Shown here: piece after piece, positions 24,331 to 38,062 of the stretch
How the letters are laid out: every line of letters starts with the position of its first letter
Numbering within the stretch: position 1 is the stretch's first letter
NCBI GenBank assembly: GCA_033002965.1
Contig: JAURVB010013530.1
Span: forward strand, 149,839 to 213,838
DNA length: 64,000 bases
Reading direction: 5' to 3'
Origin: Piper betle
Lineage: Eukaryota > Streptophyta > Magnoliopsida > Piperales > Piperaceae
The notes under the pieces: model-generated
Database searches by the model: none
What the model was told of the DNA's origin: nothing
Seen by the model: only the letters and a program-made list of their open reading frames with translations
Translations under genes and position numbers: made by a program

Positions 24331-27300
24331 ACGATCCCGCGTTCGAACAATATATATGATTGGTGTTGGTTTAAGATCGTATTTTCTAATATTATTGGAG
24401 AAATCTTCAATTATAATTCTTTTTAAAGTAAAATTCTTGATTTTATTAAAATATCTGATAAATTTCTATATAATAATAAAAATAAATTCTTTGAATATAA
24501 AAAATATGAAATACTTAATTTTAATCTCTCTCGGATATAAACTTTTTTTAAATAATGTAAATAAATTTTAAGCATAACTTTCATGTTGAACCAATCTTGA
24601 CTAGTTAAATATTATTAGGTACCTATTTCAATCCCCTTAAATTAGTATATTGCATTTTTATTTTTTGTTATGTTTTAACCTTTTTTAAGATGTGGTTGAT
24701 TTTGGTCCCCAATAGAGTTTATCAATACTTATTTAATTTAAGATGATTATTATTATTAGCAAAATATTAAAATATAATTCTAATCAACTTATGAACTTAA
24801 AAAGAGTAGTAAAATTTAACATGATTGTAAACATATTACTGAATTTAATATTAGAGTTTGTTACTTATCATGTATACTCAATTGAAGATTTCTACATAAT
24901 TTAAAATTTCTATTTATTTATTTATTATTAAAAATACTTACAATAAAATTCTGTCTAAATTAAAAATATTTTAAAAATAATAAATTTCATTAAATTATTA
25001 CAATTGTACTCAATTTAAAGTTTTTTACTTATTAATACTACTCAATTAAGTTTCTTACTTATTTTCAACATAAAATGAAACTATTTTTTATTTTTGTTTG
25101 CAATTATTATCTTCTAAAAAACAGAAGAAAATTTTGTTAAATTTAAATATATATTTATTATTTTATTTAAAAATAAATTAGTAATGTATATTTAGTTAAT
25201 TTTATATCTTATTAATATATTGTATTAATAAGTTTTAAATGTACCATTATTTATTACCTATTCTAATAATGTAGTGCTCTACAATGTAGTGCACATTTAG
25301 GAGGCCATAGACAATTAATCTAACGGTTGTAATCATTACGAAATAAAAAAAGACAAAACACAACCCCTTTTACTTACTTTCTTCTCTTTGTTTGCTTTTT
25401 TTATTTTATTTAAAAAAACCCCACCACTAAAGCTCAAAATATATGATCACGCAATGGTGGAAAGTTCATGAGCGATAAAATTAAGATGTCTAGGCATCTA
25501 AGTTACAAGAGATTTCTTTATAATGCAAAGCTAGAGAAATATTGTGACAAATTATACATATAAAGCGACAGATAAATACATAACTAAGTTATTATAATTA
25601 GAATTTTGGTACAATAAGTTTGTTCATAACTTTAGGTTTCAATTTAATATTATTTTATTAACTCAAAAGCTAATCTTATAAGGAGGAAGTGTTTTTTTAC
25701 CTTTTTAATATTTATTTACTGATCTAATTTTGATAATTTTTTAACTATCATTAATTAAGAATATGTAATCTCTGCTGTAAAACTCTATCAAAAACAGCGT
25801 AAGACTTACTTTGGGTAAAAACCCATATTATTAGGACAACAAATTTCCTATGTAGTTGACAGTCTGACCTTTTCTTTAAACTGTAGATGACTATTTCAAA
25901 CTTAAAGTCCTACCTTTTTCTTCAAACTCAACTACTATTCGTCAAGTATTAACGACTATTAATATTCATTTGATTTCTAGTGAAATCAAACAATTAATAA
26001 AGAAAATGAGGGTATAGAGTAAACTTCTATTATACTAACTAATTTATATTCTTCAAACCTAATAATCATTGTATTACTTGTAGATTATATTAACAAGTGA
26101 TTTGATTAAATAAACGGAATATTGCGAGGCTTCAAATATAAGAAAAATAAAATCATAAGAGTGAAGCAATTAACTATTCAACACAAGTAGATGTAAATAT
26201 AGCCATTAAATAATATATAAGTTTATCAAAATTGAGTAACTGTCAAGGTAAATTAAAAGTGAAAACTTGGCTCGTGTACATAATAATCTTTAATATGTGG
26301 TGTATATATTTTACCAATGAAAGAGAGTAACAAAATTTTTGGAACCTTATGTTAAAACGATAATAAGAGTTAATCCAACAAAAGATGAACACATGTTATT
26401 TTGTCTTATTAATATTATTATTATACCCCTAATACAGTTAAGTTGTTGTATGTCGTATACTTCTTCAGCCTTATTTTAATATTAATATAATACTTATATA
26501 CATGCTTATTTTTTTAATATTAATATAATACTTATATACATGCTTATTTTTACCTACAAAAATTAAGTTTTGTTTACTAAATAGTTTATTGTATATGTTT
26601 TATTTTATTAGTCAATAATTAATTGCAAAATTGATATCGATTTGAAATTTGTGTTATCAACCTCAATGGTTATAGGAATTTTGTGTGTAATTTTAGTATA
26701 ATTATTATATTTGAACGTCTTTATATTTTATGATTTATTTATAACGATTACTCTTGTGCTAAGGTGTATAATGATCTTCTATATACAAATTGACGGAAGT
26801 TTATAACTTACTAGTCGGAATGCGATGCGCAGACTTTATGAATATCTTTATTAAACATAATAATTTTAAATATATTAATTTTTAATTATATTGATAACTT
26901 GTATTTTATTTTTAAATTACAATTTTTATTTGTTTTTTGTTATTTAAAGAAAGATTAAATGTAATTTGACTCAAATTAGATATCTTAACCTAGTTTAATT
27001 AAGATTCTTACTTATGTTTTATAATTATTTATAAACACATGACAAATTAATTAAAATTTTTACTATTTTTTACGTGCCTAAGGTGAAAATAAAATTTACC
27101 AAATATAGATAAATAATATGCACTACAATTACTTGAGTATACACAATAATTAATAATAATATTTTTCAAAATAATATAAATATAATAACAATAGTAATAA
27201 TTGATTTAGAATTAATAATATACATTTGGTTTAATATTATTTTTTTAATTCAATTTTCCACTATACAAAACAATTAATTAATATATTCCTAATAAAAATA

Positions 27301-28570
27301 TTTGAGAATTGTATGATACTTAATTAATATTTTTTCAATAAGAAAGAGAAAAATTGTAAAAAAATATTGAATTTTTGATAAAACATGTAAAATTTGAAGG
27401 AAACATTTAATTAGGAATACGTAGGGTAAAATTATAAAAATATTAAATGATACATGGTAAAATTATAACACGTGGACCCTCCTGTGAGAAGGAGATTATT
27501 ATATAGACAGATTGATTGTTGAACAATACTTTTAAGGTTTAACTACCTCCTTTATTTGGGTTTAAATTCAAGTAAAAAGAATTTGGGTTGTTAGTTGTTG
27601 GATTTACACAGGAGATGCTGTGGGTGACAAAATTTGGCCGCAGCTGGATCTAATCAAAGACAACATACTTAGACGTCGATTTGGCCAACCTTGGCCAGAT
27701 TTGGTCAAGATCTCCGGAGCTTTCTTCTAGCCCACCTCGGTCCTTATTTATGCTAGTGTAAACCATTCCACTCATTTGGTATCTAGGTACGGAGGTGAAA
27801 GATCAGTACCATGGGGCTGAAAAAGGTTAGCCTTCGTTTTCCCCGGTTCGGTTGTACTCATACTTCTATGCCGAATCTAATCTTACAAGGATAGCCGGAC
27901 GCTGGCCATATTTAGCAACAACGAGCCTCCCTCTATCGTTCTTCTTTTATTTTTTGAAATAAAAGAGATTATTGGGCCATTTTACAGATGTAAATTAATT
28001 TCTCACACAAACTCAAAACGAAAGCAAAATTAGAGTAGTTTCGTTCTTAAATAAAAAAATACAATTATATTATGAATAGACTATAACTAGCATTACATCG
28101 TGAATAAAGTATCATTTTATATTTAATTACAAATTCTTCTTTAAATATTTTTATGGGGTTTGGCCCACTAAGACTCCCTCAAATATCTATATTGTTTAGA
28201 ATTTTACTTATTTTAATTATCTTAAGAAGCATTGAAATGTAGCTCTACTCAAATTAGACTTATGTGCCACGTGTTTATGATTTCTAATTATCTCAATGCT
28301 CAGGTCTTTGGAGTGGGTGGTTAATAAAGGAGGAGGGAAGATGTTTAGACATGCCTGGCTCAACCGTGCCTTATAGGCATATATCAATTAACTGGATGGA
28401 TATAGGGATATAGAGACATATACCAACTTAGCAAATATACGCATTTGATAAAACTTTGATAACTACTTAATAAACGTGCAAATATGTAAGCAAGTTCGGG
28501 TACAATTAATTAACTAAAAAATTTCCAATTAGAAATAATCTCAGCTATTATTTTAAATGGATAAGGTGGG
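24331..28570. other. Long AT-rich intergenic region, no gene seen
   Basis: About 4.2 kb with very high A+T and no frame above roughly 70 codons that looks coding. It includes a small exact tandem duplication at 26474-26548 and a short hairpin-like 'gtagtgctctacaatgtagtgcac' at about 25270-25293. A less AT-rich patch at 27595-27930 has no recognisable content. Confidence 0.6.
26474..26548. repeat. Exact ~37-bp tandem duplication
   Basis: The segment 'taatattaatataatacttatatacatgcttatttt' occurs twice back to back. Confidence 0.85.
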
Positions 28571-28990
28571 CATTTGCTACATAAATGCTTCTTCAACTAT
28601 TTACACAGCAAAAGTGGATTGTTTAAGGCCAATTTAGCACAAACTCATATTGGCCGCCCATTGTGTGTGTGTCCGAATCTAGTTTTCAACACAAAACCAG
28701 CAAGCTTTTTGAAAAAACAAGAGAAAATGACGCACACAACAATGAAAACCAGGAACGTTGTTTTTGTAGAAGGAGAGAGACAGAGAGCAGAAAGTGCAAA
28801 GACTACTTTTTACATGGACAACTCTGAAAACTTTGCATAAAGATTTTCTTTCAAAATAAGTGGGCGCGTCGCCGCTGGCGACGTCGACCGATCCGATCTT
28901 CATACCTCCGGCGACTGCTCTCCCTGCCGGACCGCCGCCTCCACCTTGTCCTCCCCCACGACGCCGGCCTCCGACCCGACGCAAACCGCT

Positions 28991-29743
28991 TCATCCCCCC
29001 AAGCCCGGCGCCGCCGCTTCCGACGTCTCAACCGTCAGCACAACCGGATAACGACGCAATTCGGCAACATGCTTCCCCCCTTCGATTGACGGATCTGCCG
29101 TCATCTTCCCCTCGCGATCAGCCGCGCTCTTCCGCCCCCGGCGCCCTAACCTGAAAATCCCCGCAATCGGACCCCAAAACCCCGACGACTTCTTCTTGGC
29201 CGGGACTTTTCCCTCCGGCTCCAACGCCGCCGCCGGCTCTCTTCTGCTCCTGCACCGCCGGCTTCTGCTCTTGGACCGCACACGGCCGAGGCAGGACACC
29301 TTCGGTGACCCCGGCTCGGCGCCGGAAGAAGCTTCCCGCCGGGCGGCGCGCTTGGCCGTCAATCGGATGCCCTGCGGCTGACTGTTCCTCCGGATGCTCC
29401 GGCGGAGCTGCCCCGAGTCCGGCAGCTTGAGCAGGCCAATGATGGACACCCTCCTGCTCTTCACCGAACTCCGCCGCGAGCTCGAGTTGGACTTGACGCC
29501 GGGAAAAGTCGAAGGGTTGAAGCTCCCCTTGGTAGAGCCACTTCTACCCACGACGAAAGCGTTTCTATCGTACCACTCGAGCTCCTCCTCCGGCGGCACC
29601 TGGAACGACTCCGGCGGGTAATCGGCGAATTCGTCGCCGGCGGGGATTTGGGTCTGTAGCACCGTCTCGCAGGAGACTCTCCGATCGCCGCCGGCGCCGC
29701 CGCTGGCGCTGCGGAAAAGGGTCTCTAGGTCGGGCTTTGGCAT
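28991..29743 (-). CDS. Uncharacterised plant basic Ser/Arg-rich protein
   Basis: Intronless, 250 residues from MPKPDLETLFRSAS at 29743 to a stop at 28991. The open frame extends upstream to an ATG at 29974, but those residues are hydrophobic and low-complexity like 5'-UTR, so the inner ATG is preferred. Visible features are an acidic EEELEWYDRNAFV segment (about residues 50-62), a Ser-rich stretch with RRSSVKSRRVSIIGLLKLP (about 85-105), SPKVSCLGRVRSKSRSRR (about 150-170) and a C-terminal SSGFWGPIAGIFRLGRRGRK. The SIIGLLK, KVSCLGRVRS and GFW...IFR blocks recur in a family of plant proteins of unknown function. High Arg/Lys and Ser suggest a phosphorylated nuclear or membrane-peripheral protein; this is inference. 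GC-rich coding DNA contrasts with the AT-rich flanks. Confidence 0.78.
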   Translation of the reverse strand: MPKPDLETLFRSASGGAGGDRRVSCETVLQTQIPAGDEFADYPPESFQVPPEEELEWYDRNAFVVGRSGSTKGSFNPSTFPGVKSNSSSRRSSVKSRRVSIIGLLKLPDSGQLRRSIRRNSQPQGIRLTAKRAARREASSGAEPGSPKVSCLGRVRSKSRSRRCRSRREPAAALEPEGKVPAKKKSSGFWGPIAGIFRLGRRGRKSAADREGKMTADPSIEGGKHVAELRRYPVVLTVETSEAAAPGLGG

Positions 29744-30526
29744 GGACGTTGATGGCGGAGAACAAGGGGAAAATGGAAGGAATTGAGGATTAAGAAGGAG
29801 AAGAGGAGGATATAAAAAGGGACCTAGGTTGGAGTTTGGAAGGCGAAGGTGGAGGAGAAAAAAGGAAACAATGTTGAAGACTTTTTTGGAAAATGGGGAT
29901 GCGGAGATGGATTTGAAGGTAGATTTTTTCAACGTTTTTGGGTTGGGCTTGACTTGTTTGCTCATTGCCCCCACCTTTTACATCATCAATTTCAGTGGAA
30001 GTAGGAATTAGAACTGAATAATTTTCGCAATAGCAGCCTAATTCTTTTATTAGTCCGAAGTGTAATGGAAGATAGATAGCTGTCTTCATGTTACTATGCT
30101 TACTATTGTTTTATAAAACCCATCTCGGTGATTTGTCTTTTTTCTATTTGATTTTGTTGAGTTATCAGCTCTGACGTAAATGCAATGTTTATACAACTTA
30201 TCATAACATAGACTGAATAAGAAATGGATGATGACTACGACTCAAGACTGGATCATTCATCACAGTAGTTGGGAAATCGATTACATATCGAGGTTGATTG
30301 GTCTTGTTTCTTTTTACAAAAGCATATTTTCCGAAAAAAAAACAGTAGGACAATGCTGGTATCCTGAGGCGTCAACACTACTCTCTTTTTTTGCATTTTT
30401 TCTCCAAATTTTATGTTACTTTGAATGCGAGAATAATCCCGCCGCCTACTTTCAAATAAGATAATCATAATATACATATAATGTGTTCAGACTAAGTTGA
30501 AGGAAGTAGACCGGAGGGGCACATCG
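29744..30526. other. 5' flank of the 28991-29743 gene and intergenic DNA
   Basis: Contains the presumed 5'-UTR and promoter of the minus-strand gene. No other supported exon. Confidence 0.45.
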
Positions 30527-31213
30527 CACTGCTGGAAAAATCAGATCAGGCAGAATTCGATTCAAATTTGGGATGGAATCGGTTTTAAGTAAATTATTAA
30601 AATACTCTTAATTTTATATTATATAAGTTATTTATGTATATGAAAAATAAGAATTTAAAGTTTATAATAATAAAAATACCCCTTGCTCTCCCTCTATCGT
30701 TGTTGCCGCCCCTCCGATAGGGCAGGGCAGGGCCGAAGGGGGAGGCAAGGCCAGCGGGGGGGCCTGCGGGGGAAGTGTGGTTGGCGGGGGACGGATCGGG
30801 GCCGACGGGACTAGGGTGGCAGGGGGGCAAATGTACAAGGAGGGGGATGAGGCAGGACTCACCGGGTGGGGCCTATGGAGGGAGTCTAAGCATAGCGAGG
30901 CCGGAAATTTTTGTAATTAAAATTTGACTTGATTCCAATTCGAGGAAAAAATAATAATTAATTAAAAATAATTTAAAAATCTAAAAAAATATAAAAAAAT
31001 ATCATAAAAAAATAATGCACATAATAATATCAAAATGACATTAATATCTAATTTTTATATATTTATGTTATGAGTTGTTAAATTATTATATATGACTTAT
31101 TTGGACCAATTCAACTAAACCGATTCCTGTTCGATTTAGACTAATTTCGATTCCGATTCCGACTCCCTCGAAAACTGATTCCGATTTCGATTCTAATTTT
31201 TGTAACCATGGCA
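30527..31213. mobile_element. hAT-like non-autonomous element (MITE-type)
   Basis: The right end (about 31090-31213) is a cluster of CCGATTC repeats (gattccgattccgactc..) ending TTTTTGTAACCATGGC. The same arrangement, ending ATGCAACCATGG or ATGCAACCATAA, closes the element at 51.5-52.9 kb. The left part has 'ggaatcggtttt' near 30580, a G-rich block (30710-30890) and 'tttgtaattaaaatttgacttgattcc' near 30912. There is no transposase. Exact ends and target duplication could not be fixed. Confidence 0.55.
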
Positions 31214-32700
31214 CACGGCGTTGCAGCTGGATCCTTGTGTAGATCGCTACCAGCGTCGCGTTACACAGCTGGACGATGGGTTGGGCTGCTCGGCCATGTT
31301 TTTATCCCTTCCTATTAAAGCTTTCGTTTTTTGATTGACAGTTGAGGAAGTTGTGAATGGTTTAGAAGATACCGATGTTTGGGAATTTGGCGGGCAGATG
31401 ACAATGATGAGCAAGGCCCAGGAGGTTTGAAGACTAGGAGTTGAATTTTTGGCACTAAGAGATGAGGAACTGCGGCCCGACATTGGGTCGACGCATCTAA
31501 AAATGATAAAAACTCATGTCGGCCATACTTTGGTCAATAGTAGAATCGAAGTAGAACTGCTAGTATTAGCGAGAAAGGAAGTGGACGAGGAATAGTTGAT
31601 TCTATCATCTACAGTTGAATAACTTGAATTGATAACTGCAAAGTCTAACAACGTGAATATTAATGCAGAATTAGTCTTTCGACTTGGATATTTTGTTGGT
31701 TACGAAGAATTTAATTAATGTCCGTTGTCTTACATTTATTAATGAATTATGTAAAACATGATTCTATCCAGTGAAGGATATGCGTCTCGTTGTTTCTTTT
31801 CTTTTGTAACAGTTAATATTTATTTAGGTTAGTCGTATAATAACAACATACAATGTGCATTGAAGTTTCAGCAATCGAAGCTTAAAAGCAAGTATAAATC
31901 TTTAGTGGCTTGACAACCCATCTCTGCGTTGCCAAATCTAATTTATAATCATAATCATGTATTACATTCGATTCCAATTCTTGCACGATCCTCTTCAATC
32001 TGAAGTTGTTAGGAGTATTTGTGCTCATGTGGCAACCACTAATCTTTTTTCTTTCAAAGCACCACTTATCTTTGTTCAATTTCCTTCCATCCTAAAATTT
32101 GTTGCCATTTTGATTGTGTATAGTGTGTCTTCAGCCAATGGGTTGGGAGGCATTGCCATCGTCGACCTCAAATACGGATGACTCGCCATTGTCCGATATG
32201 GATGTCATTGACTTTATTTATTACAAAGGAAAACGCTTCTCAGTCGTTAGTTTTTCACGGTCATCCTCCACGTGCTTACATAGCCTAGAATCCTCTCAAA
32301 TATTTACATCATTGAAGTCCCAATTTCACCGGGTATGGCATCAATTTAATTTTTCACCATATTATTAGATTTGCCTCACCAGAGATCTTGTTGAGCTTAA
32401 AATTTTCATAATTCAACTCATTAAACTCTTCGAGAAAATATTTAAAAAGTCATGTACACAATTCAATAAAAATAAAAAGAAAATGTAAGCATGGAATTTG
32501 GCCAACGATGGACAGCCAATCGTATAATTTAAATAGATCAACTGAATTTGGTAGGAGATCGGCTACATTTTGGCAGGTAAATTGGTCATGGCATAAAACA
32601 AAAGCTCAGTTCCTTTGCACTCAAGGCAATCACCAAGATGATAGGTAGATCGATCGATAGTCAAACAGCCTCAATTTTTTTCAAAATTAGTCGTTGAAAA
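31214..32700. other. Intergenic DNA, no gene seen
   Basis: Several short frames on both strands without recognisable similarity. Confidence 0.5.
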
Positions 32701-34330
32701 GGATTATACGACAAGCTCAAAGACATAACGATTCCTTATTGGGATACAAATAGGGCCTTAAAAAGTATATTTGAGCATATCTTAAGATTTATAAGACTTG
32801 GAAATTATTTACAAGCTTTGGCAATTATGTCATTATCATTGCTTGAAAACTCCTAATTTTTACACTTTCACATCTAAGAGAATTCTGAAAAGATCTTGGC
32901 AAGTGTATAATGTAGAGCAATATTTTTGTAATTGATTTTTTTTAAGGCTTAGGAGTTTTCTTATCATATTCAATTTACTTGTAAATTCATTGGAGTTTTA
33001 ATATTTAATTGTCTCATATACCTCTATAAATAAAGGACTTAGGCCTCTTGTAAGAAGAGACTTGATTGATGATGAATAAAATGATTCGTTTATTCAATTC
33101 TTCTTTCCCCCTATTGTCTAAATTTTGATTTCCCTCCTCTAATTTTATGATTTAAGAATTGTGGATAATTATTTAGAGACCTCCTCCCCACAGGAATTTT
33201 AACAATTGTTTCAAATTTTACTACCTTCACCCTCATAAATTGGCATCAAGAACAAGATTTTTCGTTCGTGTAATCACGAACGACTATTCTTGTTTTTTTG
33301 TCAAATCCACCACTCCACCCGATGATCCTTGTTATTTTGTCAACGCGCGTCGATTGAATCCATTCCCACCACTGTTCAGAGGCCATCCTTTCCGCCGTCT
33401 ACGATCCAGTCTTCACCCACTTGATCTCCATTCTAACACCACTACTAAGATAAATGCGCAACCTTTCCAACATGTTGGCACCAAAATAGTTGAATAACCC
33501 CCTCCTAATAGCATCAGAGTCATCTCACTTGGAGGATCTTATCACCAAGCTTGCAACCTCCATAACGGTCTCACAACAACAATGTCAAAATGCGCTTGAA
33601 GACGCCAGTCGTCGATACGAGCAATTTAATCGTCAAGTCGAGGAACAATCAAGAGACAGCAAAAGACGCCACCAAGAGCCCATGAGTGTTAATAGAAATT
33701 GCTTTTCTAATTTTTCTACTAATACTCATATTAATCATTTTTATCCCCAAAAAGAGGATCTACAACAAACTTTAGATGAACCTTTACTCATTAAGTCTGC
33801 TATTTCACAATTTTAGAGCTTTCATTCCTGGATAACTTAATGAAATCAAAGAAGACCTCCAGGTCATCTATTTTGTGGAAGTGTTTAAATAAGTTTTAAG
33901 TAATAAATCAATAGTTGAATTAATTCCTAATGATTTACCTTCACTAGAGTCGGAAAGAAGTAATCATTCAGGCTTTTATTGAGCCACAATATTTGAAAAT
34001 CTCAAAGTTGACTAGTGCAAATTTTCAAAAATTTAATTCAAAAGTTACTTCTTGAATCACGGGTGAAATTGCATTGGTGGAATTGGATATCACATTTATC
34101 TCCCGCTGTTTCTATAGAGTACAGCATCCTCTTATTTCAGCCCAAAAGTTACATACAGAGATCAATATTTTAGGGTCAACAAATGCCCACTTACCCCAAG
34201 AAGGATTATTCTTGTTTCTAATTTGGAATTTGAGGGTAAATTCTTTGAAGAATTAGACTATTCTCACACGCAGCCAAATCTAGCCACCTACGCGCCGGTT
34301 TGGGTCGCACGACCAGATCCAACCAAGGTC
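32700..34330 (+). mobile_element. Degenerate LTR retrotransposon: LTR 3' part, primer site, gag remnant
   Basis: A TATA-like TATAAATAAA (33025-33034), an AATAAA (33075) and a T-rich tail precede TGGCATCAAGAAC at 33241, a variant of the tRNA primer-binding site. The following frames (33490-33816, starting MNNPLLIASESSHLED, rich in Gln/Glu/Arg) look like a decayed gag N-terminus, with further broken frames up to 34330. No protease, RT or integrase motif is seen and the partner LTR is absent. The LTR left border is a guess. Confidence 0.55.
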
Positions 34331-35024
34331 TTTTTTTTAATTCTATCATGTTTGAACTTTTCTTGTATTGTGATTAATTTTGGTCTCATAATAATTTTAT
34401 GGCCTCATTAATACTTAACTTAATATTTTTATTATTAATAATTATTTTTATTGAGTATAAATTTGCCAAAATTAGGATTTTAAAAAAATAGTAAATTTTA
34501 CGTCAAACCCTTTACATTAGAGCAATGATTTTTATGTCGTTCTCATCGAGTTTCAACCTTTTTTACGTTGTGATAGATTTTTGCCCCCACAATAATTTTG
34601 TAATTCTAATTACTTGATTTTAAATTATTATTAATATTATTTATTGGAAAATATTGGAGCATAACTCTACCTATATTAGAAATTATAAAAAAATATATAA
34701 ATTTGAGCATATTTATTATAATCATATTTTTCAAATTAAAGTTTATCACTTAATAATACAACTTAATTTAGAATTTTTGTATAATTTATGATTTTTATTT
34801 ATTTATTTATTATTATTTATATTAAGAAAACTTAGTGTATAATTATACCCAAATTAATTTTTTTAAAAATCCATTTAGTTATCCAAATTTTACACAAATT
34901 AAAGGATTTTTACTTATAAATACTTACTCAATTAAAATTATTATTTTAAGCATAAAACTAAAATTATTTTTAATATTTGAATACAATTATTATCTTCTAA
35001 AAATAGATATTCATTATTTTTATT
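34331..35024. other. AT-rich intergenic DNA, no gene seen
   Basis: Very AT-rich sequence between the LTR-element remnant and the terminal-inverted-repeat element. No supported exon. Confidence 0.55.
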
Positions 35025-35225
35025 TAAAAATAAAACAAATATAACTTAGTCCTCTAAAATTAGTCACATCATCGGTTAGCCCCCTAGAAAGTCAACTCAT
35101 CATTTAGCCCCTCCTCTCAAAAAATATATTACTGAACCACCCTCAAAACTGATAATGCTAGACAAATATCATTAAGTGATAATATGGCGAGTCTTGAATA
35201 TGGTTAATGAGTGATGCGAAAGTGC
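35025..35225 (+). repeat. Left terminal inverted repeat
   Basis: Inverted partner of about 37400-37595. The segment 'gacaaatatcattaagtgat' at about 35162-35181 is the best-conserved part. Confidence 0.65.
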
Positions 35226-37399
35226 TACAGTAGAAATAGACTAATTAAAATTAAGGAAAAATTTATTTTAAATAAAAAATAAGCATAAATAATAAAGAAT
35301 TTTATTTAATTTAATGTCCTACTATACGCCTAATTTTTGTCCCCTATATGAAAAGAATAATAATATTTTTTCTCACATAAAAGTTAAAAAATGACCTTGA
35401 TGATATATTTTCTTTTATATATGTTCAGGCGCGGGGTTGGCGCCCCTGCGAATTACGTCTTTGCTTCGTTGTCGAAATGGGTTGGATGAGTGGGTTTAAT
35501 GGGATTAAAGACGTCCTTATCACGCAAAGAAATTGTGCAAGCTAGAAAATAAATAAAATGTAGCGAATGAGTAATAAACTCCCAAGATTTTTAAGTGGTT
35601 CCTTAAGATTCAATTCGAATCCCTCACAATCCACTATTTTTTCTTCGATTTTACACTTTAAACAAACTAGTGAATTCTTCCACCTTTTAGTTGAATGGCC
35701 TTTGAAATCTTCGACTCTAATGTACTTGTTCCTCCCCTTTTTGTCTTCAAATCTTTAAAATAACTCCACTACTGCATCCGGAGTGTCCATAAATATTGGG
35801 GTAACAAGTTTCGTCTCAATTTGTAGTTAGAAAGGCCTTCAACTTATTTCCTAAATGATAATCGATAAAATCGAATCGTTTTTGGTTGGTTCAAAACAAA
35901 TATATGCTGAATCGGGTCGCGTGACACACACAGGCTCAATTTTCTCTCAATGTACCATGATTTAGGGGTGGTGCACTATGTGCCAGTTCCAATCCGGGTC
36001 ATGGACGGGTCCGTGGACACAGTTGCGGATCAGATCGTCACTGGACCATTGGACGCGGTTGCAGACAGACAACCTGCAGACACAATCATCTATAAACGGG
36101 GAACATGCTCGTTTATAGCGACGGTCCAATGCCGACTTTGAGGGCTCTGACAGCTGGCGGCGATCGCCCAGATCCATAGATCTCAGACTGATGAGGGGCT
36201 TGGTGGTGGTCCAGTGGCCGAAGGTGTCTGCGGGCAATGGTGGTGAGGCCAAAAAGTTCTAGCGGAACTTGTCTTGATCGTGACTTTATCACCGCTTTTT
36301 GGCGATTGCTCTCTCTTTCGGCGAAGGATATCAACTTGAATTTGATGGAGATATTGAGGAGAGTTTGGTGGAAGTGTCGGTCTGGCTGCTTGGCCTAGTT
36401 GGACGGAGGTCTGCAAGTTGGCTGCTTTCTATTCTTTCCTTGAACCGATTAGCAACTTCCTTTCAAAATTCCGGTGACAGCAACGTCAAACCCCTACAAG
36501 ACTCCACCTAGAACTGAAGATCGCTTCACTGGCTTCACTTTGGACACTAAGGTTAGGTTGTGAATGGCCTGTGTTGGTTAGAAAATAGCTTCAAAATCAA
36601 CTCCCCTGTTTTCTCCTCTGTTATTCCTTTTCTGGTCAGCCACTTCTTGATTTTTAACCAACGACAGCGACATTGAACTCTAGCAGGATTCCACTCAAAT
36701 CCGAATATTGCTTCATCGACTTCACTTTGGACACCAAGGAGGGGTTGGGAACGGCTAGCGTTGGTCAAACAATAACCACGAAATCAACTCTCTACGTCAG
36801 TTTTCTACTTCAAATTCCTCTATTTTCACCTACCATCGTGAAAAGAACTCACCTTTTCGGGTAAATCTATTACAACAAAATGGTGATGAACAACTTGACT
36901 CCAAGATAATCTCCAGCAGTGATGGTGATCAGGAAGCTGCAGCATGTGAGTGGATGATAGTCTCTACAATTCCTCGAAAGCTCTCCAGGGAAGGTGGTCT
37001 TTCTTTCCTTAGTGGGTTGGGGGCCGAAGAGTTCTCCTAATAGGGGCTCCTCCCCTTCTCTTCTCTTTTTGTCTGCTTCTTTTCATCTTTAATTTTCTTC
37101 AAAGCAATGTTGAGCCCCTTTTTTTCCTTTGCCGTTTGGGTGTTTATAGACCTTCGGTGGAATTTCTCAATTCGACAATTTAGGGCCTCAAATTACCACA
37201 TCTCTTGGTTGGTTCTGTATTTGATGATTTGATATCTTCACTCGCTTCTTCTTATATGCTCCTTCTTATCGTCTTCTTTTGATTTTGGAACCACCTTGGA
37301 CTGTTCCTCAAATGATGGCTACCTGAGGAGGCATAGGCTCAACCAAGGGATTTGATCACATAGTTTGGACGAAGAATATATTAATTAATTTTATTTTTT

Positions 37400-37595
37400 A
37401 ATGTTGTACATCCACATCGCCCATTAACCGATTGAAAACTTGCTATGTCATTACTTAATGATATTTGTCTAACGTTATGAGTTTTGAAGGTGATTAAGCA
37501 ATGTTTTTTATTGAATAAAGAGGGCTAAGTGATGATTTGAGTGATTTGGTTAAGTGATGATTTGACTAAGGGGTTAAGTGATACTTGTTCTTAAA
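37400..37595 (-). repeat. Right terminal inverted repeat
   Basis: Inverted partner of 35025-35225. On the plus strand the conserved part reads 'cttaatgatatttgtctaac' near 37455. Confidence 0.65.
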
Positions 37596-38062
37596 AATAA
37601 TATAATAATACTTTTTTTTTTTGGAGGTGGTATTGCATGTTCTTAATTTTCCAAATGTGCTCTGCGCATCAGGTCTTTATCAAGCTGTCAAAGTTCAAAC
37701 ATAAGGTGGGTACTCAAACATTCAACCCGGTCCTATATCACGTGGTTTCTAGTTGGGCTATCAAACTGGGCTTTGGGCTTTGACAGGCCCACAGGCCACA
37801 GGTCGAACCATGCTTTGTCCCTAGCGGTTTTCTGTCCGCTCTTTCAAAGTTAAAAAAAAAGGGAAAAAAAGAGCATTTTTCGACCGTTGACGAAAACGAC
37901 CGTTTTCAGATTCAAACTCGCCCACGCCCGAACTGCTTCTCCTCCCATGGTTCAAAAATCCATCACACTTCCTATCTCCCACACTTGAGATAGATCCCTG
38001 TCACCATCAAAATCCTCCTACAAATCATCAGCTGTGTCGAAGTTGGATCCGAAGCAGATTCG
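37596..38062 (+). promoter_or_regulatory. Upstream region of the glutaredoxin-domain gene
   Basis: 467 bp between the inverted-repeat element and the start codon. It ends in a CT-rich leader (37930-38060). No definite TATA box was recognised. Confidence 0.3.

Larger units (their letters stand above)
35025..37595. mobile_element. Probable Pack-MULE with ~180-bp terminal inverted repeats
   Basis: The left terminus (35025-35225) and the reverse complement of the right terminus (about 37400-37595) align over their whole length. Shared landmarks are ACTTAG/ACTTAACCCC, 'aaatcatcactta', 'ccctcaaaact', GTTAGACAAATATCATTAAGT and 'ggttaatg-gcgatg'; I judge identity at roughly 70%. The ~2.1-kb interior has much higher GC (e.g. 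35950-37050) than the surroundings, with short broken frames in several phases and no transposase. That combination suggests captured host gene fragments. I could not identify the donor genes or a clean 9-bp target duplication. Confidence 0.6.

Noticed and set aside
24290..24345. Possible tRNA because of a GTTCGAA-like sequence
   Set aside because: No acceptor-stem pairing or anticodon arm could be built around it.
29790..30089. 99-codon minus-strand frame upstream of the Ser/Arg-rich gene
   Set aside because: It overlaps the leader of the 28991-29743 gene, with no similarity and a low-complexity end.
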